From Phycisphaerae bacterium (lineage in GTDB: Bacteria > Planctomycetota > Phycisphaerae > Sedimentisphaerales > UBA12454), in assembly GCA_041652575.1 (NCBI GenBank), contig JBAZHC010000010.1, positions 51,092-115,091 of the forward strand: a stretch of DNA of 64,000 nt, given 5' to 3'. Below are positions 32,206-41,407 of the stretch, one piece after another. The position numbers were made by a program, and so were the translations under genes. The notes beneath the pieces were generated by a model that had not been told where the DNA came from, did not search any database, and saw only the letters and a list, made by a program, of their open reading frames with translations. Within the stretch, counting starts at the first letter, position 1; each line of letters begins with the position of its first letter.

Positions 32206-33915
32206 TTATATATCTGCTTGCGTAACTCTTAAAACTTCCGCAATCGTCGTGGCTCCCGCCATAACTTTTCTCGCTCCGTCCATACGCAGGGTTTGAAGGC
32301 CCTTCTCAATCGCTTTTTGTTTTATCACGCCTGCGGTCTGGCGAAGATTAACCATCTCGCGGATTTCCTCATCAATTACCATAAGTTCATATATGCCGGT
32401 TCGGCCTTTATAGCCGGTATTAAAGCATTTACTGCAGCCTGCGCCTGTAAAAAACTGATCGCCGCTTCCGCTGGTGCCAATCCCAAGTTCCCGCAGTTCA
32501 TGCTCGGCAGGCTGATACTGCTGTCTGCATTCGGGGCATATTCTTCGTACAAGTCTTTGCGCAAGAACAGCGACAAGTGAGGAGCTTACGAGATAAGGTT
32601 CAACTTCAAGGTCAAGAAGTCTGCTTATGGCGCCTGCCGAATCGTTGGTGTGCAGCGTACTGAAAACAAGATGGCCCGTCAAAGACGATTGTATCGCCAT
32701 CCTCGCGGTTTCCTCATCGCGGACTTCGCCTATCATTATCACATCAGGGTCCTGCCGCAAAACATGCCGCAGTGCCGTAACAAATGTCATACCCTTCCTC
32801 GTGGCAACCTGCATCTGGCTTATGCCGCCGAGCTGATATTCTATAGGGTCTTCTATCGTAATAATATTTTTTTCGACCGCGTTCATTCTGTTAAGAGCTG
32901 CATAAAGCGTAGTACTTTTACCACTGCCTGTCGGACCTGTTACAAATATCACGCCGTGTGAACGGCTGAGCAGCGAATCGAAAACCTTCAAATCGTCTTC
33001 CCACATACCCAGTTCGGAAAGCCCGAACAGGCCCGTGCTTTTATCCAGAAGCCTCAACACGCATCTTTCGCCGTAGCTTGTCGGCACGGTGCTTACACGC
33101 AAATCGATTTCACGGTTGCCGAGCCGAACCGAACATCTTCCGTCCTGGGGCATTCTCCGCTCGGCGATATCCATTCCGGCCATAACCTTGATACGCGATA
33201 CTACAAGAGATAAAACATTGCGGTTAAGACTAAGCGTATCGTATAAAATACCGTCTATCCTGTAACGGATTTGAATTTTGCCTTCGTAAGGATGAACGTG
33301 AATATCGCTTGCACGCAGCTGCAGGGCGCGGAAAAGTATATCGTTGACAAGCCTGATTACGGGCGGGCGATTTACGACATCGAGCAAATCGTCGGCAGTG
33401 GCAACCTCATCGACAAGCTGGTCGAGATTTTGAGAGTCGAGCTCTTCTGCGACTTCATCGATAACTGTTGACTTCTGTTCGTAAGCGATATCTATTGTCG
33501 CCGTTATCGCGGTCTTGGTGGCAAGAGCGATATTAACCGGCGATTTGGTAAGTCTCGAAACATTATCTACAGATTCGGTATCAAAAGGCCGGGAAAGTAC
33601 AACTGTGATTTCGGCATCTTCCGGATTAGTCTTTATACCTATCAGGTAATGGTGCTGAGCGTAAACAGGCGGGACATTTTCGATAAACTGTTTCGGAACA
33701 TCGGCGGGATTGATTTCGGCAAGATATTCAATTTTCAAAACTTCCGCAAACAGCCGCAGAACCGCTTCTTCCGTAAAATGCGGACAGATAAGCAGTATCT
33801 CGTCCAGCTTCTGTCCGGATTTATCTGACTCGGCATTCTGCTCAAGAAATTTGGCGAGTATATCCGCATCAACTATTCCAGTCCTTTGAGCTGTTTTTAT
33901 CAACAAATCTTTCAT
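32206..33915 (-). CDS. gspE: Type II secretion ATPase GspE
   Basis: Protein of 569 aa. N-terminal GspE N1-like domains are followed by the ATPase core, with Walker A TGPTGSGKSTT near 325, the Asp-box and Walker B DPDVIMIGEVRDEE near 390, and the His box LVFSTLHTNDS. A four-cysteine zinc site, CPEC near 457 and CSKC near 497, is typical of GspE. It powers pseudopilus assembly at the inner membrane through GspF and GspL. It lies between gspD and gspF. Confidence 0.95.
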   Translation of the reverse strand: MKDLLIKTAQRTGIVDADILAKFLEQNAESDKSGQKLDEILLICPHFTEEAVLRLFAEVLKIEYLAEINPADVPKQFIENVPPVYAQHHYLIGIKTNPEDAEITVVLSRPFDTESVDNVSRLTKSPVNIALATKTAITATIDIAYEQKSTVIDEVAEELDSQNLDQLVDEVATADDLLDVVNRPPVIRLVNDILFRALQLRASDIHVHPYEGKIQIRYRIDGILYDTLSLNRNVLSLVVSRIKVMAGMDIAERRMPQDGRCSVRLGNREIDLRVSTVPTSYGERCVLRLLDKSTGLFGLSELGMWEDDLKVFDSLLSRSHGVIFVTGPTGSGKSTTLYAALNRMNAVEKNIITIEDPIEYQLGGISQMQVATRKGMTFVTALRHVLRQDPDVIMIGEVRDEETARMAIQSSLTGHLVFSTLHTNDSAGAISRLLDLEVEPYLVSSSLVAVLAQRLVRRICPECRQQYQPAEHELRELGIGTSGSGDQFFTGAGCSKCFNTGYKGRTGIYELMVIDEEIREMVNLRQTAGVIKQKAIEKGLQTLRMDGARKVMAGATTIAEVLRVTQADI

Positions 33916-33967
33916 AGATGTTCATTCTGCAAATCTTCAACTTCAATTTTCACTGATAACTGTTATT

Positions 33968-36900
33968 CTATTTTTGTTCCGGCAAACCCGTATCCGGCTC
34001 ATTCGTATCCTGCGCCAAAATCTTAAGCGGCTCTACCAGTTCAGGCTTTATCCCCGGAAAATCCTCGTGTCTCTGGAATTTGTCCTCCGATTTTTCAAAC
34101 TCAATCTGATTCTTTCTCGATATATCTTTCAGCTGATGCAATCCGCGTTCGATATCCGGTCTTAAGATGTTAGCCTTAACAAATACATACAGTCTGCGTT
34201 CATCGTTGGAATTTTTCACTTTTCTAAACAACCCGCCCGCAATCGGGATATCGCCGAACAGCGGCGTTTTACCGCCGGTCTTCGACTGATTCAGCTTATT
34301 CAATCCGCCCAGAATAATCGTGCTGCCGTCAGGAACAGTTACAACTGTTTTCACGTTGCTGGTGGTCATATCAGGCGGAGCGGTTTCTGCTGACTTTGTG
34401 GTCGCAAAATCCTCACGAAGCATTTCCACTTCAAGCCGCAGTAATTCGCCTTCGCTGATTTGAGGTGTAATTGTAAGTTTTATTTTTGCGTTGTAGTCCT
34501 TCCATGTAGTTGACTTGCTGATCACCTCACCGGTGGTACCGGAAGCACTTTGATTTTCTTCTGCAATATAGGTTTTTTGAGTAGTCTCTATTGTACCTTC
34601 TTCATTGTCATTGACCAATATTTTGGGCTGTGCCAGCACTCTGCCGTACCCTTTGGTATTAACCAGCGTCAGCAAAGCCTGTATTTTGTCGGCACTATAA
34701 AATCCTGTCGTTGTACCGCCGATAAAACTGGCTTCACGATTGCCGCCGACAGCCGATGCAACCAGCGCAGTCGCCTTTAAATTCTCTGTCACCAGACCTT
34801 TGGCGTTGGCTACAAGATCCAAATCAAACTGAAAGGCATCATTGCGCGTAACTTCGACAAGCGAAACGTCAATCAATACCTGCGGCCTGCGGGTATCAAG
34901 GGTCTTTATCAGATTGCCTATCCATTCCTGGTTTTTCTTGCTCGCATAAACAATAAGCGAGAAGGTATTTTTATCGGGGACTATTGCTATATTATCTTCC
35001 TGGTATTTTACAGTCTGCTGGATTTTGCCTTCTTTGTCCTTGATTGTCTTTTCTATAAGACCGTTAAGCACTTCCGCAAGGGCTTCAGGCTCCTGGTTTT
35101 CAAGCCTGTAGATTCTGTAAGGTATGGCGGCCTGCACCGGTTCTCGGTCAATGTATGAAATAATCTGCGATATCTGAGTATGCTGTTCCGGAGTCGCGTT
35201 CACAAGCAGAGAATTTGTTGTTTCGAGCATTACAACCTGCGGCTGGTCGAGAGTAGCGGCCCCATCCTGTGATGATGTATCAAAGACAGGTGCAGGAGGC
35301 ACGGGTTGACCGGGATTGGCAATAGTCTTGGTGCCGGTTGTTTTGGTTGTGCTGGCACCCTCGACAATATTAAGCTCTTTCAGGGCTTCGACAACTTTGA
35401 GAATATCGACATATTGTATTTCATACTCTCGTATGACACGCAAATCCTGCTGCGGAACATCGAGAGAATCGATTATATTATCAACTGCCGATATTTCCGA
35501 TGAAAGACCGATTATCAGGATACGGTTGGTTCGTTTGTCGAAATCAATATAAACTCCGGCCTTGGAAGATGTTGTTGTCTCGGTCGGCTGCGGTGTTGGC
35601 CGCGGCGTTCTTATTGTACGTGCCCTGGTTGCCGCAGCGGAATCTGCCGCTCCGGATGTGCCTATCGTTATCTCTATCGTTCCAAGCTGTTCGGCAAGTG
35701 CCTTTATCTTTGTTACAAGGCTCTCGGCAATTGTATATTTTAATATGCGAAGCTTAAATTCTTTCGGCGGCCCCGGCACATCGACAAGGCTCAGCAGTTC
35801 TTCGATACGCTGCATCCTGAAGGCGTATTCGGTAACAACAAGAGTGCCTGTTTCGGGAATCTCGGTGATATTCGAACCGATGCCGAGTTTCATTTCTGCC
35901 AGCAGTTTTTTTGCCGCTGTGGTGCTGATATACTGAAGATGATAAACTTTCGTCACGGCAACATCACCCGGCTGAATGTCGGTATTCGTGGTGAATCTCG
36001 GGTCCTGGTCCAGAACTTCTGCCGATGGGGCTATAGTAACCAGATTGCCCTTCCTGCTCATCACAAAGCCGCGGAATTTCAGAACCGATTCGAGCAGATT
36101 ATACAGTTCACGGACTCGGATTTTGCCCTGCACCTTTACCGTAACGCTGCCGGTTATCTTGGTATCGTCATAGAGATAATTAAGTTTCAGATACCTGCCG
36201 ACAAGGTCTATCAGGTTTACAATATCAAGTTTCTCCGGCAGATTAAGCTCAAGTATTTCATCGCCGTTTGGTATATCAACTTCTCTAAAGGTCGGATTTT
36301 TTTCCACCTCAGTACCCTGCTCCGCCGGTTCGTTGACCTCTTTAGATAATTCTTCCTGTTTGGCTTTCATCGGCTCCGGTTGTGGTTGTGGTTCATTGGG
36401 AATTTGTATCTTCTCTTCTGCCGGCTTTTCAGGTTCCTGCATTTGCTCCTGCAGCGGCTCACTAACAGCGTCAGGAATTCGTTCCGGTTCAGCATCGGTT
36501 TTTTTGGCATTAGCATCCGCTTTTGCCGCTTCTGCAAGTTCGGTCATAAATTCGCCGAGCATATCGTTATCTTCGGCCGGCAGTTGTTTTTTTATCTCGA
36601 CCGGTTTATTGACATCAGCCATTATTTCCGGAGCTGGCTGATTTGCTTCTGCTATGGCAATGGGAGCCTGAATAATATTTACATCGTTAGCCGACTGGGG
36701 CAGAACCGGCAGAGTGATTTGCTCAGTTTCTGATTTGGTTATATTGACATCCTCCGCTGGTTTTTCCTGAGAAGGTTTTGGTTCTTCGGACGAACTGAGA
36801 AGTTCCTGTATTGTTTTAACAACAGTTTCGGTTTGCACCTGGGGTGAAATTATCAGTATTTTGTCTTTGTACCTGTCGATTATTATTTTAACCGCAGCAG

Positions 36901-37327
36901 AAGTACTGGAGCCTTCGAGCAGTGTACCGACAGAAAAATCCTTACCTAATTTCGTCTGAATCTTTTCACTGTCGGGCAGTGTTTTATCCGGCTCGATATC
37001 CACAAACTGTACATCGTATTGCTCACTGCTGTCGACCAGTTTAAGAATGGAAGTTGCGTATACAAGCTGCTGGGGACTTGCAGTTACTGAAACTGCATTT
37101 GTTCCCGGAATTGCGACAACGCTGTCTGTTACCTGCGATGTAACCAGGTAATTTTTGGCCTGCTGCGATGAAATATTCTGCATGGAAAATATCCGTACGC
37201 GGACAGGCTCATTGAAATCCTGACCTTTAGCTGATAATGCGCAGACATTCAGTGCCGATATGATTAAAAATAAAGACAGCATCGCACCTTGCAGCCGATG
37301 CCTCTCGTTCTGTTGTTTCAAGAGCAT
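33968..37327 (-). CDS. gspD: Type II secretion outer-membrane secretin GspD, unusually long
   Basis: Secretin of about 1119 aa, far longer than the usual 650-750. The ATG at 37327 has GGAG 6 nt upstream and gives a signal peptide (AMLSLFLIISALNVCALS). An N-terminal domain not found in standard GspD is followed by a Pro/Gln/Glu-rich linker (about 200-350), which ends before VDIPNGDEILELNLPEKLD. Repeated N-domains come next, and the C-terminal secretin domain has VPDGSTIILGGLNKL. A Thr/Ala-rich insertion occurs near 550. It would form the outer-membrane pore; the linker may span a thick periplasm. Confidence 0.93.
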   Translation of the reverse strand: MLLKQQNERHRLQGAMLSLFLIISALNVCALSAKGQDFNEPVRVRIFSMQNISSQQAKNYLVTSQVTDSVVAIPGTNAVSVTASPQQLVYATSILKLVDSSEQYDVQFVDIEPDKTLPDSEKIQTKLGKDFSVGTLLEGSSTSAAVKIIIDRYKDKILIISPQVQTETVVKTIQELLSSSEEPKPSQEKPAEDVNITKSETEQITLPVLPQSANDVNIIQAPIAIAEANQPAPEIMADVNKPVEIKKQLPAEDNDMLGEFMTELAEAAKADANAKKTDAEPERIPDAVSEPLQEQMQEPEKPAEEKIQIPNEPQPQPEPMKAKQEELSKEVNEPAEQGTEVEKNPTFREVDIPNGDEILELNLPEKLDIVNLIDLVGRYLKLNYLYDDTKITGSVTVKVQGKIRVRELYNLLESVLKFRGFVMSRKGNLVTIAPSAEVLDQDPRFTTNTDIQPGDVAVTKVYHLQYISTTAAKKLLAEMKLGIGSNITEIPETGTLVVTEYAFRMQRIEELLSLVDVPGPPKEFKLRILKYTIAESLVTKIKALAEQLGTIEITIGTSGAADSAAATRARTIRTPRPTPQPTETTTSSKAGVYIDFDKRTNRILIIGLSSEISAVDNIIDSLDVPQQDLRVIREYEIQYVDILKVVEALKELNIVEGASTTKTTGTKTIANPGQPVPPAPVFDTSSQDGAATLDQPQVVMLETTNSLLVNATPEQHTQISQIISYIDREPVQAAIPYRIYRLENQEPEALAEVLNGLIEKTIKDKEGKIQQTVKYQEDNIAIVPDKNTFSLIVYASKKNQEWIGNLIKTLDTRRPQVLIDVSLVEVTRNDAFQFDLDLVANAKGLVTENLKATALVASAVGGNREASFIGGTTTGFYSADKIQALLTLVNTKGYGRVLAQPKILVNDNEEGTIETTQKTYIAEENQSASGTTGEVISKSTTWKDYNAKIKLTITPQISEGELLRLEVEMLREDFATTKSAETAPPDMTTSNVKTVVTVPDGSTIILGGLNKLNQSKTGGKTPLFGDIPIAGGLFRKVKNSNDERRLYVFVKANILRPDIERGLHQLKDISRKNQIEFEKSEDKFQRHEDFPGIKPELVEPLKILAQDTNEPDTGLPEQK

Positions 37328-37459
37328 CTGGGTCTCCAAACATCGTTTTGCCTTGCCTTGAGGCCTTATATATTGTTTTATCGGACAAAATGGCATAAGA
37401 TGCTTAAAAATAATGTACTTAGTTTGATTTTATCCACCTCCCTGCGGCCGAACGTATTT

Positions 37460-38509
37460 TTATCTTCTTTGTCTTATTCCTCTTAACTGTACCGGCTGTT
37501 TTTTGCTGTCAGGCTGTTGCTGCTGCGGTTTTTCCTGACGAGGTTTAGACTGCTGATTCGCATCACCGGACGATTTCGGGGAATTATTATCAACCTGGGG
37601 ATTATTTAAATTATTGCTAACCAGATTAACATCAGGCACTTGCAGAGCATTATTGTCAGAGGCAAGAATTTCTTCCTGCTGTTTAAGTTCATTTTCAAGC
37701 GTTTTTAAAAGCTCTCCCAGCCCGCCAAGTTCATTTGCCTCACCAGATGTTATATTCGAATTAGGGTCTTGCTGAAGTTGTTTTAGCCATTCGATGTTTT
37801 TCTGTGTATGCTGACGCAATTCTTCAGGACTAAGCTCTGGAACTGGCGCAACATTAGGTTCAGCAACAGGTTGCGAAATATTTGCCGGCGGAGGCTCAAC
37901 AGATTCAGCCTGGCCTGTTACTTTTTCCATTCCTTCCCATAAGGCAATAGGCTTGTCATTACTAACAATACCCGTATAAGATTTAACGAAATCAGGCTTG
38001 GTCTGACGCTCAGCGGTAAGTTCGTATCTCTTGCCATTATCATTAATTAGAACACTGCCATCACCGACTTTTTCAATTGTCAGATAACCGACTTTCCCGC
38101 CCTGCTGAACCCAATGCAAACCCTTGCCAACCTCATCTATAAGAGCCCAGGAATCGGCATCATCGCCAAGATGATAACTTGTACCTATAAGCTTAAACTT
38201 CGCAGTTACCGTAGCCTGCGGCCTTATAACAGCCGCCGGAGAAGGCGCACTTCTAACAGGCTCAGGAGGAGGCGGAGGATTTATGCGAAGCGCAAATGCT
38301 TTTGCCTGCTTGACTAACGGCGTTTCCTGCTCGTTGTCCAGAGACTTTTCCCCGCCGTAAATGGCCTGCATCTGCTCAGCTACACCCGGATTTTTGAGCA
38401 GATTTTCAAGCTTTGCATCACCAGCCCGGCATGGAACAACTGTAAACGCAAAAAAGCCCAAGACCAAAAGAACTGCTAAAAAACGTGTTATCATGTTAAT
38501 TTTAAACAT
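37460..38509 (-). CDS. Secreted GspC/PilP-like protein
   Basis: Protein of 349 aa, first gene of the secretion operon. The N-terminus is a signal peptide or anchor (RFLAVLLVLGFFAFTVVPC), then a Pro-rich segment INPPPPPEPVRSAPSP near 76-92. Residues 100-170 form a small beta domain (FKLIGTSYHLGDDADSWALI, GGKVGYLTIEKV) resembling the homology region of GspC and PilP that binds the secretin. The tail is Gln/Asn/Pro-rich. No ribosome-binding site is obvious. Function is assigned from position and this domain. Confidence 0.65.
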   Translation of the reverse strand: MFKINMITRFLAVLLVLGFFAFTVVPCRAGDAKLENLLKNPGVAEQMQAIYGGEKSLDNEQETPLVKQAKAFALRINPPPPPEPVRSAPSPAAVIRPQATVTAKFKLIGTSYHLGDDADSWALIDEVGKGLHWVQQGGKVGYLTIEKVGDGSVLINDNGKRYELTAERQTKPDFVKSYTGIVSNDKPIALWEGMEKVTGQAESVEPPPANISQPVAEPNVAPVPELSPEELRQHTQKNIEWLKQLQQDPNSNITSGEANELGGLGELLKTLENELKQQEEILASDNNALQVPDVNLVSNNLNNPQVDNNSPKSSGDANQQSKPRQEKPQQQQPDSKKQPVQLRGIRQRR

Positions 38510-39341
38510 GTTATGAAAATTTCATTAAAAAACATCAGCAAAACTCTACATATTACTTTGACATCGGAATGTTGCGTAAGTTCCCTTCAATTATAAAATA
38601 AATATAGGTACAGCGGCCGGATATAAGACATAAGATAACCTTTCAGCTGATAACTGTTAAATCCGTTAAAGTCGGCACAAATTAACATACTTAAAAGAAC
38701 ACAGTACTCAGAACACAGAACGCAGAATAAGGAGTTATGATAAAAAACTTTTAAAAAACGCGCATTTTTTTCGCAAATGCGCGCAAGTTGACTAAAAAAG
38801 AGGGGTATTTTTAACCGCGGATTGCACGGATTTCACGGAAAAAGTCAAAAAAGTGAGTAGTTTTTACAGGTTTTGGGCAGTTTTTGGGGGTTTTGGAACA
38901 AAATTTTTAGCCACAGATTACGCAGATATAAAAGATGTTTTTTCACCACGAAGAGCACGAAAGACGCACGAAGGTATTGCTTTAAGGCATCCCGATAAAT
39001 CGGGATTGTAAATTCAAAACTCGTACCTTACTTACAAGCGAGCTTGACGTCGGCACATTGTTTCGAATTTTTCTGCTGCGCAGTTTACCTTAAAGCAGAT
39101 AAAACGTTGCCGGGGCAGATAAATTTTTAAAGTGTGTTTGGGAAGAAGAAAGAGTAAAATAGAATCTGCATTGAGGAAGAACATCTGCGAAAGAAAAGTT
39201 GTTAGTCGTTAGTTATTGGAGACGCTCCCCGCATTCGCGAGGGTAAACTCCGGCGGAAAAACATTGAGGAATTGCAACAGCAGAAAATAAAGTGGAAAAA
39301 TTTGAACCCAAAGTTATTTGAAATAGAAGGAGGTATTAATT
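38510..39341. other. 830-bp gene-free, repeat-rich gap
   Basis: No credible gene; a 96-codon minus-strand frame at 39202-39492 is an artefact running into the AbiTii gene. Short repeat words are packed here: CGCGGATTGCACGGATTTCA (38817-38836), AGCCACAGATTACGCAGAT, and CACGAAG words at 38944-38974. Also seen are the hairpin CGCGCATTT / AAATGCGCG (38759-38783), the palindrome ATCCCGATAAATCGGGAT (38989-39006), and an outer pair TGCTTTAAGG / CCTTAAAGCA (38978 and 39088) that could enclose a 120-nt structure. Confidence 0.7.
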
Positions 39342-40229
39342 TTGGCAGGTTTAGTTTTAGAATTACAAAAAGATGCTTTGGACTCATCTGTCCCAATAGC
39401 TCCGTTATTGCGAAAAGCTTTGGTGGTTGCAAAGAAACTTGAAATTGACGATTTTCGACTATGGATCGAAAAAGAATTAAACGGCTATACACCTGGTGGT
39501 GATGAAATCCCCCAATATCGTGAAGTGGAGGGGATAATTAAAGCATGGAATCCATATAACGGTTGGATACCCGTTATTGTCCAAGATGAAAAAATGGCTA
39601 AACATCTGAGGCGAAGAAAAGTTAAACAATCAATACGAGAATTGGAAAGTCTTGTTGAAAATCAAAAAGATTCTTCCTTGATGATTCATTATTCCCCGGA
39701 AATAGAAAATATGTTGATGGAAGACGATCCCTTTCAGCCAGCGCTCCATATAGGTGCAAATTCTATTCATGGAATTATCGATTGTGTTCGTAATACCGTT
39801 CTTGAATGGTCATTAAAACTAGAAAAGGAAGGAATACTAGGCGAAGGTTTGAGTTTTTCTGTTAAAGAGAAAGAAAAAGCACAAAATAATCCTGATATAA
39901 ATATACAAAATTTTCAAGGTATCTTAGGAAATGTGAATCAGAGTACTATCACACAAAACCTTGAAATAGAAATTAAAAAGAATGACATTCAAAGTTTGAC
40001 GGACTTTCTCAAATCCAAAGGGGTAACTGTAGAAGATATTTTCGAATTGAAAAAAGCTATAAATGAAGATCCCAAACAAGTATCGCCTAAAGGTTTTGGC
40101 GAAAAAGTCAGTGGTTGGATTGGAAAAATGATTACAAAGGCAGCAACTGGTACTTGGGACATAGGTATTCAAGTTGCTGGAACAATATTAGCTAAAGCAA
40201 TATCGTTGTATTACGGTATGCCTTGCTAA
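39342..40229 (+). CDS. AbiTii-domain protein, putative defence factor
   Basis: Protein of 295 aa. The N-terminal 150 residues match the AbiTii domain: ELQKDALDSSVPIAPLLRKAL, then FRLWIEKELNGY and IKAWNPYNGWIPV, seen in abortive-infection AbiTii-like proteins. The C-terminal part has a mixed polar region (NPDINIQNFQGILGNVNQS), a helical segment and a weakly hydrophobic end. TTG at 39342 is the start because AAGGAGG lies 8 nt upstream and no ATG is near. The local sequence is AT-richer than neighbours, which suggests transfer. Confidence 0.82.
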   Translation: MAGLVLELQKDALDSSVPIAPLLRKALVVAKKLEIDDFRLWIEKELNGYTPGGDEIPQYREVEGIIKAWNPYNGWIPVIVQDEKMAKHLRRRKVKQSIRELESLVENQKDSSLMIHYSPEIENMLMEDDPFQPALHIGANSIHGIIDCVRNTVLEWSLKLEKEGILGEGLSFSVKEKEKAQNNPDINIQNFQGILGNVNQSTITQNLEIEIKKNDIQSLTDFLKSKGVTVEDIFELKKAINEDPKQVSPKGFGEKVSGWIGKMITKAATGTWDIGIQVAGTILAKAISLYYGMPC

Positions 40230-40325
40230 ACGGTACTTATGAAACTTCAATTTGACGCTTAAAGATTTATGGCGGAAAAGATAGAAAATGAAATAAAATA
40301 ATTGTTTTAAGGAGTACTGTAGATT

Positions 40326-40883
40326 ATGGAAAATCCAAAAAAAGAGGAACAAGGGATGGGTGAAAATAATTGTGATATCGATACTTTAAGAAGTTTATTT
40401 GCTTTTAAAGGAACGTATCACCATCATAAAGAGACAATGGCTCACGCCACAGTGTTAATTCAATTGGCGCTTGTAACTGCTTTGTTTAACGTCAATTTTA
40501 AAAAATTATGTTATAGCGATGATAAACTGTGGATTTTCTTGTCGTATAGTATAATTTGGGCTATTATATCATTTTATATGTGCTGGCAGTTCAAGATGAG
40601 AAGAATTGCTCAATGGCAGGTAGATAAGATCTTAGAAGCAATACAGGTTCACTACTCTCCCAGTAATAATACACATAAATTTATCAAAGATAATATGAGA
40701 GATGTTCAAGATGATCCTATCGGAATGCACTGTTTTAAAGATAAGTGCAAAAAAGTTATAGGATGTATCATTTGTTGTGACAATAATTTTTGGAGAAAAG
40801 TAAATCAGGGCGAAATAATTTTGTGGATTGCTGATGTATTGATTTTGGTTATTGGCGTTTTAAGAATTATTTCAATAGGGTAA
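40326..40883 (+). CDS. Small membrane protein paired with the AbiTii gene
   Basis: Protein of 185 aa with two clear membrane helices (near 69-92 and 162-184) and a possible third near 42-60. A central cytoplasmic or periplasmic loop has several Cys and His residues (CFKDKCKKVIGCIICC). I do not recognise the family. It follows the AbiTii gene by 96 bp in the same direction, with AAGGAG upstream, so the pair may form a two-gene defence unit with a membrane effector. This is inference. Confidence 0.65.
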   Translation: MENPKKEEQGMGENNCDIDTLRSLFAFKGTYHHHKETMAHATVLIQLALVTALFNVNFKKLCYSDDKLWIFLSYSIIWAIISFYMCWQFKMRRIAQWQVDKILEAIQVHYSPSNNTHKFIKDNMRDVQDDPIGMHCFKDKCKKVIGCIICCDNNFWRKVNQGEIILWIADVLILVIGVLRIISIG

Positions 40884-40884
40884 T

Positions 40885-40911
40885 CAGTTATCCGGAAATT
40901 CCGGATAACTG
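40885..40911. terminator. Perfect 13-bp palindrome after the membrane-protein gene
   Basis: CAGTTATCCGGAA and TTCCGGATAACTG around one base, starting 1 nt after the stop codon. It could end the AbiTii-membrane protein transcript, though no U-run follows, or bind a regulator. Confidence 0.5.
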
Positions 40912-41407
40912 AAAATTGGAAACGAACCCCGTAAAAATTCTCCTGTCACTATCGCTCCAGGCTCTGAACCCCCGCCTGCGCGGGGGTGTGGTAAACCGGC
41001 GGGAATAAAAGGATTTAAAATTTGAGATTTGAGATTTGAGAAAAATAACATCGCCGTGCCGGCGGCGGCTAAATGAGATGATTAACCCGACGACGAACCC
41101 CCGGCACCCGCCTTCGATAAATCTACGGACGGACAGGCAGGTCCGGGGGCTAAACACGGGAAGATAAACCCACACATATTAAACCGGCGGTGAGAGTTTA
41201 TGCTATCTGGACTCTTTAAATCCTGAAAGTAATCGTATATTATTCAATCGATAATATTTTATATTTGGAAAAAAACGCTTTTTCGGCTACTCTTTCCTCA
41301 ACAAACTCGGCGCAAACTGTATGTAAAATAGATTGTGCCTGATAAAAAAAGGATAAAATTCCGATATATACAGAAAGAGTTATCTTAAAAGAAAGGGAAT
41401 AAGCAGG
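40912..41407. other. Gene-free gap with GC-rich and AT-rich repeats
   Basis: No credible gene; a minus-strand frame at 40888-41175 is low in quality. Present are the hairpin ACCCCCGC-CTGC-GCGGGGGT (40968-40987), an ATTTAAAATTTGAGATTTGA repeat word near 41019-41040 and a GC-rich stretch near 41088-41153. The final 200 bp is AT-rich leader for the RRM gene, with AAGAAAGGG near 41391 as its ribosome-binding site. Confidence 0.6.

Noticed and set aside
39202..39492. 96-codon minus-strand frame at the left edge of the AbiTii gene
   Set aside because: It covers the AbiTii start and its strong AAGGAGG site on the other strand and has no family features.
40888..41175. 95-codon minus-strand frame in the gap after the membrane-protein gene
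   Set aside because: It runs through hairpins and repeat words; composition is arginine- and glycine-rich as expected of GC-rich repeats.
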